5,249 bases of DNA from the NCBI GenBank assembly GCA_900769785.1, contig CAAGHV010000015.1, forward strand, positions 1-5,249, given 5' to 3'. Positions 1 through 5,249 of this stretch are shown here, piece by piece. The position numbers and the translations under genes are program-made. Positions within the stretch are counted from its first letter, which is position 1; the number at the start of each line of letters is the position of its first letter. Under the pieces are notes generated by a model, which did not search any database, was not told where the DNA came from, and saw only the letters and a program-made list of their open reading frames with translations. The DNA comes from Bacteroidales bacterium (GTDB taxonomy: Bacteria > Bacteroidota > Bacteroidia > Bacteroidales > P3).

Positions 1-2
1 AT

Positions 3-74
3 TTCTTTTTCAATCGTATAGCCCGCTATGCTCAATCAAAAGAAAACAGAAATCTTTCTAGCAAAATTCCATAA
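3..74 (+). CDS. Possible C-terminal tail of a plus-strand gene
   Basis: An open frame enters from the left edge and ends at TAA (72-74), giving 23 residues with a basic, polar composition (contains NRIARYAQSKENRN). The piece is too short to assign to a family. A second plus frame is also open nearly as far (to a TAG at 58-60), so being open is weak evidence. If real, the gene converges on the small minus-strand genes, and the hairpin at 87-104 would lie 12 bases after its stop. It may equally be non-coding. Confidence 0.25.
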   Translation, partial: FFFNRIARYAQSKENRNLSSKIP

Positions 75-86
75 ATTACTTGCAAA

Positions 87-104
87 GCAATTTTTAGAAA
101 TTGC
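87..104. other. Small perfect hairpin, possible weak terminator
   Basis: GCAATTT and AAATTGC form a perfect 7-bp stem around a 4-base loop (TTAG). No T run follows on the plus strand, and on the minus strand only TTT follows directly, so this is not a canonical intrinsic terminator in either direction. Its place just after the possible plus-strand stop at 72-74 is the only reason to consider a terminator role. Confidence 0.3.
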
Positions 105-118
105 CTTACTTAAAAATC

Positions 119-194
119 CCTCGTGATGTAGTTGAATTTTCCTCGCGAGGTTTTTCCAAAAACATCACGAGGTAGATTTATTTTCCTCGTGATG
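119..194. repeat. Cluster of three CCTCGTGATG repeats around a CCTCGCGAGG palindrome
   Basis: The 10-mer CCTCGTGATG occurs at 119-128 and 185-194 in direct orientation and at 163-172 inverted, all three perfect. Copies one and three also share the bases that follow (T/C then AGTT). Between copies one and two sits a perfect 10-bp palindrome, CCTCGCGAGG (141-150), whose first half and preceding TTTT match the start of copy three. The middle copy can pair with either outer copy, so two exclusive folds exist. I saw no further copy of the 10-mer in the window. This resembles a short extragenic palindromic (REP-like) cluster. Only the terminator described separately has a clear role. Confidence 0.7.
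158..194 (-). terminator. Intrinsic terminator after the small-gene pair
   Basis: Read on the minus strand, CATCACGAGG, a 12-base A/T-rich loop and CCTCGTGATG form a perfect 10-bp stem followed directly by TTTTT. It begins 45 bases after the TAA of the 203-codon gene. It is built from two of the CCTCGTGATG repeats. The third copy (119-128) lies further downstream on the transcript and could compete for the middle arm. Confidence 0.65.
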
Positions 195-239
195 CAGTTT
201 TTATTATATCCTTCTTATTGGTAAAGCAGCCACTGAATA

Positions 240-851
240 TTATTCATCTTTATCCCCGTCTTTTGTTTCTTCGGGTGCGATGTTTGGTTTTGCCGAGTAT
301 TGTTCTTCGTCTTCTTCAATGCAGTCCAATATGTTTATCAGTCGGCGTATAGTTCTCTTTTTTATCTTTTCCATCATGGGGTCGGAACCCCACACCAGGT
401 CGGTACTCTTGCAGGAGGTGGGACCATATTTTAGTTTGTATTCCACATTGTTGTACGATATTGTGCTGAACATAAGTATATGTGCGTATGCATCTATTAT
501 GTCGCTTCCGGCTCTGGGCATACAGTTGAATATGTTTAATTCAAGCTTGTCGATGTCGAACTCTTCGTCGGTTTCTATCTCGCAGTAGTAGTGTGCTTTG
601 TTTTCAAACATACGTACACCTACTATGTCTTTTCCAAACTCCCAATCTTTTGTGCCGATACAGTAGGTCTTCACCTTGCTTTCGTCTATCTTTTGGTCGT
701 TTACCAAAATGTCAAGGTCGTAGATGTCGAGGTCGTAGATGTCGTCGCAAACCATTCCGCAATAGTCTTTTTCAAAGTCCATCATGCCATCGGTCTTTAT
801 GCCACAATAGTCAAATTCGGTGCCTAAAAAGGAAATTTTAATTGTATTCAT
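240..851 (-). CDS. Unrecognised small acidic, cysteine-rich protein (203 aa)
   Basis: I do not recognise this protein. It starts at ATG (851) and ends at TAA. Its leader is A-rich with no Shine-Dalgarno sequence, as is common in Bacteroidota. It has eight cysteines (residues about 16, 31, 35, 63, 90, 110, 147 and 176) and a twice-used DYCG motif (14-17 and 29-32). A perfect tandem IYDLD-IYDLD (38-47) comes from a 15-bp duplication in the DNA. The first 150 residues look strand-rich. A basic-then-acidic helix follows (about 156-183), then a charged, probably disordered tail ending DGDKDE. There is no signal peptide or membrane segment, so it is probably cytoplasmic. It lies 51 bases after the 198-codon gene on the same strand and probably shares its transcript. 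It is similar in size to that gene, but I see no clear sequence similarity. It could be an accessory or defence-island orphan; that is inference only. Confidence 0.75.
   Translation of the reverse strand: MNTIKISFLGTEFDYCGIKTDGMMDFEKDYCGMVCDDIYDLDIYDLDILVNDQKIDESKVKTYCIGTKDWEFGKDIVGVRMFENKAHYYCEIETDEEFDIDKLELNIFNCMPRAGSDIIDAYAHILMFSTISYNNVEYKLKYGPTSCKSTDLVWGSDPMMEKIKKRTIRRLINILDCIEEDEEQYSAKPNIAPEETKDGDKDE
712..741. repeat. 15-bp tandem duplication inside the 203-codon gene
   Basis: Two adjacent 15-base units, 712-726 and 727-741, differ at one base (A at 714, G at 729). They keep the frame and encode IYDLD twice in the minus-strand gene. The single difference is silent, consistent with an older in-frame slippage duplication that has been kept. 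Confidence 0.85.
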
Positions 852-902
852 GTTTTCTGTTGTTTTTGTTGTTTTGTTTATGATAAAAATATTAGTTGTC
901 TG

Positions 903-1499
903 TTATTTATAATTCTCTTTTTCCAATCTTTGTAGCAATTTGTTGGCTTTTATTCGGAATGCATATCCGCTATAGCCGGTCCGGTATATGTCTTTGGCAA
1001 ACTGCTCTTTGTTGTAGCCATGCTCAAGGTTATGGGCTATGGTGGCGTTTATGTGGCTCAGTACAGATGTTGGTATAGTTATTTCTATATCGTATCTATC
1101 GTCCTTGTATGTAATGCAATAGTCTTGCATATCCGCTGCAAAAGCGTTGCACCATTCTGCCACTTTGATATGAGGGTTCCACCTAAACGAGGGTTGTTCC
1201 ATATCTTGTTTTTCCCAATATTGGCACTCCAAACCGCTGTTTGTAACGGTGGCAAAAACAAACGAAGTACGTTCGTATTTGAAGGCAATATATTTTATAA
1301 AGTCAGGCGTAATGTTGAAGAAGATATATCTTTTGGCATCGCCATCTATGTAATATGCGGTGTTTGCCAACTCCTTGTCGATATTGCTTATATCGCTTTT
1401 CAGGTGACGTTTCTTTTTCTCTATCTTCTTCAATATGTCAATATTGCATTCTTCGCAACTTATAATGCCTATTGTTTTTACAAAGTCGTATCTGTTCAT
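903..1499 (-). CDS. Unrecognised small protein (198 aa)
   Basis: I do not recognise this protein. It starts at ATG (1499) and ends at TAA. In-frame TAG and TAA codons lie just upstream, so the start cannot be far off. An AAGGA (1502-1506) is only two bases from the ATG, closer than a normal ribosome site. The N-terminus holds a CEEC motif (15-18), then a highly charged probable helix (about 20-45, rich in K, E and D). A strand-rich, aromatic middle follows (about 48-140, with FVFATV and PSFRWNPH), then a helical C-terminus (145-198) with a GYSGYAF turn and a basic end. Only five cysteines are present and there is no second CxxC pair, so a zinc ribbon is not supported. There is no signal peptide or membrane segment. 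It is the first gene of a probable two-gene unit with the 203-codon gene and is separated from the helicase gene by a terminator. Confidence 0.75.
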   Translation of the reverse strand: MNRYDFVKTIGIISCEECNIDILKKIEKKKRHLKSDISNIDKELANTAYYIDGDAKRYIFFNITPDFIKYIAFKYERTSFVFATVTNSGLECQYWEKQDMEQPSFRWNPHIKVAEWCNAFAADMQDYCITYKDDRYDIEITIPTSVLSHINATIAHNLEHGYNKEQFAKDIYRTGYSGYAFRIKANKLLQRLEKENYK

Positions 1500-1638
1500 A
1501 ATCCTTGTCTTTTCCTATTATATATAAATGAAAAGCCGGAAAAAATTAAAAGAGAGGTGTTGTTTTTTTGAGGTAAAGATCCTGTTTTAAGTAATATTGT
1601 TGATGTAAAGGTTGTTATGTTGCGGTGGTATAATGGAT
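1500..1638 (-). promoter_or_regulatory. Leader region of the two-gene unit, promoter not resolved
   Basis: This A/T-rich stretch between the helicase-operon terminator and the 198-codon gene must hold the promoter of the small-gene unit if that unit is transcribed separately. I see no Bacteroidota-type TAnnTTTG box. A TATAAT hexamer occurs on the minus strand at 1517-1522, but it would leave a leader of only about ten bases and has no convincing partner upstream. I see no ORF, RNA gene or other structure here. Confidence 0.3.
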
Positions 1639-1678
1639 AAAAAAAAGGTGTGTATATAGATATTACACACCTTTTTTT
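1639..1678 (-). terminator. Strong intrinsic terminator after the helicase-nuclease gene
   Basis: GGTGTGTA (1647-1654) and TACACACC (1664-1671) form a perfect 8-bp stem around a 9-base loop. It is flanked by A8 on the left and T7 on the right, so the pairing can extend to about 15 bp. On the minus strand a run of eight T follows the stem, starting 20 bases after the TAA of the helicase gene. It is symmetric and could stop transcription in both directions. It marks the end of the nuclease-helicase operon. Confidence 0.9.
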
Positions 1679-1698
1679 AATTAGTTGTGATATTAGTC

Positions 1699-2805
1699 TT
1701 ATTCAAGCTCTATAACTAATCCGGCAACGGGGTAATACACAATTGTTGCAATTACGGTTTCGCCACCGGTTATAATGGCCTTGCGGTAGGTGTTGAGTTG
1801 TCCTCCATATCGTCCGGCGTAGTGTAGGCTATCCTTATCGGTTAGTTCTTTGTATCCCATTGGGTTTGTCTTAAAGTCTATTACTATGTTTCCTTGTTTG
1901 GTTTGCCATACCAAATCCATACTTCCTACTATTGTTTGTCCGTTTTGTTCCATTCTAAATGGACGTTCGTGGTATATGTTTGTGGCTTGTCCAAATCTTT
2001 CGGCAAGGTACTGACGTAGGTTGTACCATGCAGTGGCAATGCTGTCTTTGTTGATAAGTGTTTCTTTAAGATGGTATTGTGATATAATTCTGTCAATCAT
2101 CTCGTTTCTCTCTTTGTCGTTATATTCATCTATACAAGCAAATATATTATGTATGCAATTGCCCACAATATTCATCTCAACGTTATTGTTACTCAGTGGG
2201 ATTCGATAATTGAAATTTTTAGTTTCTTTTATGTTCAAGATACCTTTAACACTGCTTGGGGATATATATCGAGGTCCTTTTGGTGTTCGATTGGCAATAT
2301 CACTAGTCAAAATTTCTACCTTTGTTTCGGTTTTAGGTTCAAGGCTTATATCTTCTTTTATGCAGTATTGCTTAAATTCTCTTTTTGTTGCCAACGCTTT
2401 GCATGGATTGGTTTCGGGTAAGGTATCTTGATTTGTACCTCCAATATCTTTGAACCAATTAAGTGGATCTTTATTGCTAGAGTCTCCGTTTTCGATACTT
2501 AAAATCAATACGTCGCTTGCACGGGTAACACCTACATACAATAATCTATTGGCTTCGGCCAATACTCTATTGATTGTTTCGTTTATTGTGTTTGGATCTA
2601 TTTCATTTACTATCGAATCTGGTACTTTTTTATCGCGTCCGTATATCCAAGGTGTCAATCTTATATTTGTAGTAGGATATAGGTTGTAGATAGATGGCTT
2701 TTCTTCTTTGTTTATATGTATGCCGTATATTTCGCGAGATATTATTTTATTCTCTTCAGTTATGTTGTTGTTTAACGAAGTCAATATTACATACTTCCAT
2801 TGCAA
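1699..2805 (-). CDS. AddA-like helicase-nuclease, C-terminal part (motifs V-VI and PD-(D/E)XK nuclease) after an in-frame TAG
   Basis: This is the same frame as the preceding helicase fragment, resuming after TAG 2833-2835; the frame is open from 2832. Only a TTG (2805) in the middle of motif V could start it, and the first ATG is about 210 codons in, so it is unlikely to be an independent gene. Reading across the TAG gives helicase motif V as VITYHGSKGLQW, the family's TxHxSKGLE element. Motif VI is NRLLYVGVTRASD (86-98 from the TTG). The RecB-type nuclease domain follows: ISPSSVKG (181-188), VGNCIHNIF with His219 (214-222), HERPFRME (279-286), VGSMDLVW with Asp297 (293-300), VIDFKTN with Asp310 and Lys312 (308-314) and GGQLNTYRKAI (334-344). 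All catalytic elements of a PD-(D/E)XK exonuclease are present and undamaged, so the fragment is functional in design but separated from its ATPase half. It ends at TAA. Confidence 0.8.
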   Translation of the reverse strand: MQWKYVILTSLNNNITEENKIISREIYGIHINKEEKPSIYNLYPTTNIRLTPWIYGRDKKVPDSIVNEIDPNTINETINRVLAEANRLLYVGVTRASDVLILSIENGDSSNKDPLNWFKDIGGTNQDTLPETNPCKALATKREFKQYCIKEDISLEPKTETKVEILTSDIANRTPKGPRYISPSSVKGILNIKETKNFNYRIPLSNNNVEMNIVGNCIHNIFACIDEYNDKERNEMIDRIISQYHLKETLINKDSIATAWYNLRQYLAERFGQATNIYHERPFRMEQNGQTIVGSMDLVWQTKQGNIVIDFKTNPMGYKELTDKDSLHYAGRYGGQLNTYRKAIITGGETVIATIVYYPVAGLVIELE

Positions 2806-2832
2806 GCCTTTAGAACCGTGATATGTTATAAC

Positions 2833-2835
2833 CTA
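2833..2835 (-). other. In-frame TAG interrupting the AddA-like gene
   Basis: The codons around the site read AAC GGA GTG TAG GTT ATA ACA TAT CAC. The two flanking open frames are in phase (2805 and 4818 differ by 671 codons), so one codon breaks the gene and there is no frameshift. The position lies just before motif V, where homologues vary (Gln, Lys, Glu, Thr). CAG, AAG or GAG are each one base away from TAG. Without the stop the product would be 1,039 residues, the normal size range for AddA-like proteins. Confidence 0.9.
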
Positions 2836-4818
2836 CACTCCGTTGGGGTTGCCAAAAGCAGTAGGAGAGGTGTTTTCCATATATGCTATAAAGCCATGTA
2901 TGGTTGTAGGTATATTTAGACGTACACAGTTTTCTTCGTATGTTTGTGCAACTGATATTATCTTTTTAAGGCATGATTGTCCGTATTCCGAGTTTGTTTC
3001 AATTCGTTTTGCCCAATCAAAAAGATTTAATTCCACAACTATTTGTTCCACCATTGAGGATATGGATAGTTGTTGTAACTTTTCGGTAAGTAGTAGCAGT
3101 CGGCTTATAAGTATTTCATCATCAAAGAATCTTTTGTTGCTTTTGGGAAGGCTGTCAAACTCTAATTTTGTTTCAATTATCTCTTTGGTTGATATGTTTT
3201 CGTTGCTTAGTATTGCAACCTGTGCACGTGCCAAAGTGTCGGTTTTACTTGCCACAATGTGTAGGAGTGATGTTAGTAATTGGTAGGATTTAGAATCTGT
3301 TACAAGCAAATTGTCGATGTTTACAGGTATGCCTGCATTGGCAAGGGGTGTGGCTATATCGTTGAGTTCGCTATTGGTTCGGGCTATTACTGCAATTTCG
3401 TTTGGTTTGGCACCATCGTTTATTAGTTGTGCTACATAGTGGGGTATTCCTATTTCTTTATCTACATCAATATACTGTAAACATTGTATATTCTTGGTGT
3501 TTTCCCTTGCGTGGTTTAATGTTATCTCTTTTTCATTAAGTATGCCTTTGAATGTTTTGGAAAAAATATCGTTGGTAAATTCAACAATATCGGGCAGGGA
3601 ACGATAGGATGTGCCTAATAATTTTACTTCACAATTGTTATTTTTTCCTGCTCTTATGTGTTCAACAACGGCGGTTGTAAGATCGGTATCTGAACCGCGG
3701 AACGCATAAATAGCTTGTTTGCTATCGCCAACCCAATATGAATGGCTAACCAAGTTGCTCAGTGCTTCGAATATCTTTACTTGCATTGGCGACGAATCTT
3801 GAAATTCATCTACAAATAGATACTTGTAGCTATTGGCTATTTCGTTGCGAGCATCATTGTTATTCATCAATCTAAGCATATATTTTTCCATATCGTTGTA
3901 GTCGAGTATGTTCTTTTCTTGCTTATATTGTGAGTATTGTTCTTGCCAACGGTCGGCAAGTTTGAATATTAGTTCTATATATTCTTTTTGAAGTTGAAAT
4001 ACCTTATCTGTGTACCATAGATTTTCCAATCTCTCAACTATAGTTTCGCATGCTGTGCCATATTTTGTCTCAATATCTTTTTTTAGTTGTTTGTACCATG
4101 CTATGGTTTTGTTGTTTCTGCCGTTTGATATTTTCTCAAACTTTTCGTAGTACTTTTGTTTTTTGCTTATACGTTTGTTGTTTTCAACGTGTGCATGTGC
4201 TTCACTGAGAATTGTGTTTAATTCTTCGTCGGTTATATTTGGGTTGCAACTGCTTTTTCGGAATTGTTTGATAAACCTGATGGAAGTATCAATACTGCCA
4301 CTGAAGTCTGTAATTTCGTAGTTTGTTGCCAACTCGATTATTCTTAATAAATGATTTCGCCAAAAATCTTCATCAATTCCATACGAACTAAAGTTTCCGT
4401 CTTTTATAGGAACTTCAAATTCGTGTGCAAAACTATGTAGTTGTTTTAATTCATTTATTGTAGGAAGGTCGGCCAGCGATTGCGACATATAAAATTGCAC
4501 ATCGTTTTCGTCCATTACTCCCATATTTGGAACCAAGCCCAAATGATACCAATACTTGTTTATCATTTGTTGGCAAACGCTGTGTATTGTACCTATTATA
4601 GCATTGTCTAGCTCTGCGGCTTTGTCTATAAGACCTTTTTCGTATAGCATTGTTTTGGCTTTCTCTCGAAATTCATTAGCTGCCTTCTTGGTAAAAGTGG
4701 TAAGTATTACTTCGTTTGGTTTTGCCTCTTCGTTTGCTATAAGTTTGGTAAGGAGTGAAGTTAAATTGTGGGTTTTGCCACTGCCGGCTCCGGCATTATA
4801 GTAAGTTGTGTTTTTCAT
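2833..4818 (-). CDS. AddA-like UvrD/Rep-family helicase, N-terminal part (motifs I-IV)
   Basis: This is the superfamily 1A DNA helicase half of an AddA/RecB-type helicase-nuclease. It would use ATP to unwind DNA ends, together with the nuclease encoded just upstream. Motifs appear in order: Walker A AGAGSGKT (9-16), motif Ia TTFTKKAANEFREKA (40-54), motif Ib GTIHS (76-80), Walker B LFVDEFQDSS (334-343), motif III YWVGDSKQAIYAFRGS (361-376), motif IV LGTSYRS (401-407) and ARTNSEL (479-485). The long charged insert between Ib and Walker B (about 100-330) is the usual 1B-type region. It starts at ATG (4818), two bases after the TAG of the upstream nuclease gene, with no Shine-Dalgarno, so translational coupling is likely. 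The product ends at residue 661 at a TAG, before motifs V and VI, and would lack ATPase competence by itself. Details such as TYYNAGAGSGKT and TYHGSKGLQW look unlike the most typical AddA forms, so this may be an accessory relative of the housekeeping enzyme. Confidence 0.9.
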   Translation of the reverse strand: MKNTTYYNAGAGSGKTHNLTSLLTKLIANEEAKPNEVILTTFTKKAANEFREKAKTMLYEKGLIDKAAELDNAIIGTIHSVCQQMINKYWYHLGLVPNMGVMDENDVQFYMSQSLADLPTINELKQLHSFAHEFEVPIKDGNFSSYGIDEDFWRNHLLRIIELATNYEITDFSGSIDTSIRFIKQFRKSSCNPNITDEELNTILSEAHAHVENNKRISKKQKYYEKFEKISNGRNNKTIAWYKQLKKDIETKYGTACETIVERLENLWYTDKVFQLQKEYIELIFKLADRWQEQYSQYKQEKNILDYNDMEKYMLRLMNNNDARNEIANSYKYLFVDEFQDSSPMQVKIFEALSNLVSHSYWVGDSKQAIYAFRGSDTDLTTAVVEHIRAGKNNNCEVKLLGTSYRSLPDIVEFTNDIFSKTFKGILNEKEITLNHARENTKNIQCLQYIDVDKEIGIPHYVAQLINDGAKPNEIAVIARTNSELNDIATPLANAGIPVNIDNLLVTDSKSYQLLTSLLHIVASKTDTLARAQVAILSNENISTKEIIETKLEFDSLPKSNKRFFDDEILISRLLLLTEKLQQLSISSMVEQIVVELNLFDWAKRIETNSEYGQSCLKKIISVAQTYEENCVRLNIPTTIHGFIAYMENTSPTAFGNPNGV

Positions 4819-4820
4819 AT

Positions 4821-5249
4821 CTATCGTGGTATTATAATTTTGTAGTTTGTGTATTTATTATCTACTTTCTCTAACAGCTTAGTATCTTTGTTTTTCTCTT
4901 CTTTCAGAGGGTATAGATTTTGCGATTTTGTATCAATGGCATAGTCTATATCTTCGATAAGTCCCGTTGTTTCCAATATTCCATTGTTTATTTGCTGTAT
5001 GCGATACCTTATCGAGTTTTGTAGCTGCTCTGTAATATCGTTTTCGTTTTCAGGTTTTATGCTGAATCCATTTTCTAGTTTTGTTGTACTATATAATATG
5101 CCATCGGGCATTAAAAAGTAGGCTACTGTTTTTACATTTTTATTGTCTGCTTTTGATAGCATTTTGCGATATAGTTCAAGTTGTATAGAACGGTTTTCTT
5201 TTATCAAAGCATGATAACTTTTGTGGTTGCTACTCCATTTGAAATCAAA
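4821..5249 (-). CDS. RecB-family PD-(D/E)XK nuclease (AddB-like), C-terminal part, 5' end outside window
   Basis: The open frame runs off the right edge of the window; a TTG at 5207 is internal, not the start. The first visible residues FDFKWSSN carry the DxK of the RecB nuclease motif (Asp2, Lys4 of the visible part), and QLELY at 23-27 is the QLxxY motif of the same family. About 110 residues follow, ending NKYTNYKIIIPR. It is the partner of the AddA-like protein; in AddAB both subunits carry a nuclease domain and act on DNA ends. There is no cysteine in the 142 visible residues, so the C-terminal cysteines of the iron-sulphur cluster known in Bacillus AddB are absent here. The stop is TAG (4821-4823), two bases before the helicase ATG. 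If that TAG were read through, the frame would end two codons later at a TGA overlapping the ATG. Confidence 0.85.
   Translation of the reverse strand, partial: FDFKWSSNHKSYHALIKENRSIQLELYRKMLSKADNKNVKTVAYFLMPDGILYSTTKLENGFSIKPENENDITEQLQNSIRYRIQQINNGILETTGLIEDIDYAIDTKSQNLYPLKEEKNKDTKLLEKVDNKYTNYKIIIPR

Noticed and set aside
1..239. CRISPR array or IS end suggested by the repeats at the left edge
   Set aside because: There are only three 10-base copies, one inverted, with unequal gaps and no spacer pattern. No transposase or paired terminal repeats with a target duplication are visible.
280..1571. Plus-strand open frames of 60-183 codons opposite the two small genes
   Set aside because: They have hydrophobic, Ser/Phe/Val-rich low-complexity translations typical of antisense shadows, and they overlap better-supported minus-strand genes.
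1621..1638. Stretch GGTATAATGGAT resembling the D-arm of a tRNA
   Set aside because: A poly-A run and the terminator hairpin follow at once; there is no anticodon arm, no T-arm sequence and no acceptor pairing.
2143..2832. The C-terminal fragment as a separate, purposely split nuclease gene
   Set aside because: The only usable start near the break is a TTG inside helicase motif V, no ribosome site is seen, and motifs V and VI would be useless without motifs I-IV. An interrupted single gene fits better.
2843..3286. Plus-strand frame of 147 codons opposite the helicase gene
   Set aside because: It lies wholly within the conserved helicase coding sequence and its translation shows no family motif.

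Overview
The window is AT-rich and all four substantial genes are read from the minus strand. The organism is probably a member of the Bacteroidota (Bacteroidales-like). The grounds are low GC, A-rich leaders without a clear Shine-Dalgarno sequence, and the style of the helicase and nuclease proteins. This is inference from base composition and protein flavour; no marker gene is present.

Right part (about 1699-5249, minus strand): a two-gene AddAB/RecB-type DNA end-processing module. First comes the C-terminal end of a RecB-family PD-(D/E)XK nuclease (AddB-like, its start lies beyond base 5249). Two bases later comes an AddA-like UvrD/Rep-family helicase-nuclease. The AddA-like gene is interrupted by one in-frame TAG at 2833-2835. 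Reading resumes in the same frame with every expected motif present: helicase motifs I-IV lie before the TAG, and motifs V-VI plus the C-terminal nuclease domain lie after it. Apart from that codon the gene is intact over 1,039 codons. It ends at a TAA followed by a strong hairpin terminator (1639-1678). Together such proteins unwind and degrade DNA ends for recombination repair and restrict foreign linear DNA.

Middle and left part (240-1499, minus strand): two small adjacent genes (198 and 203 codons), probably one transcript, that I do not recognise. They are separated by a 51-base A-rich gap. A hairpin followed by a U run lies downstream, inside a cluster of three copies of CCTCGTGATG (119-194).

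Far left (1-118): no whole gene. A possible 23-residue tail of a plus-strand gene ends in TAA at 72-74, followed by a small perfect hairpin.

The main point of interest is the TAG in the otherwise perfect helicase-nuclease gene. The upstream nuclease also ends in TAG, and if that were read as sense its frame would close two codons later at a TGA overlapping the helicase start. A recent nonsense mutation is the simplest reading. Amber suppression or recoding, or a sequencing error, are alternatives that can be tested.
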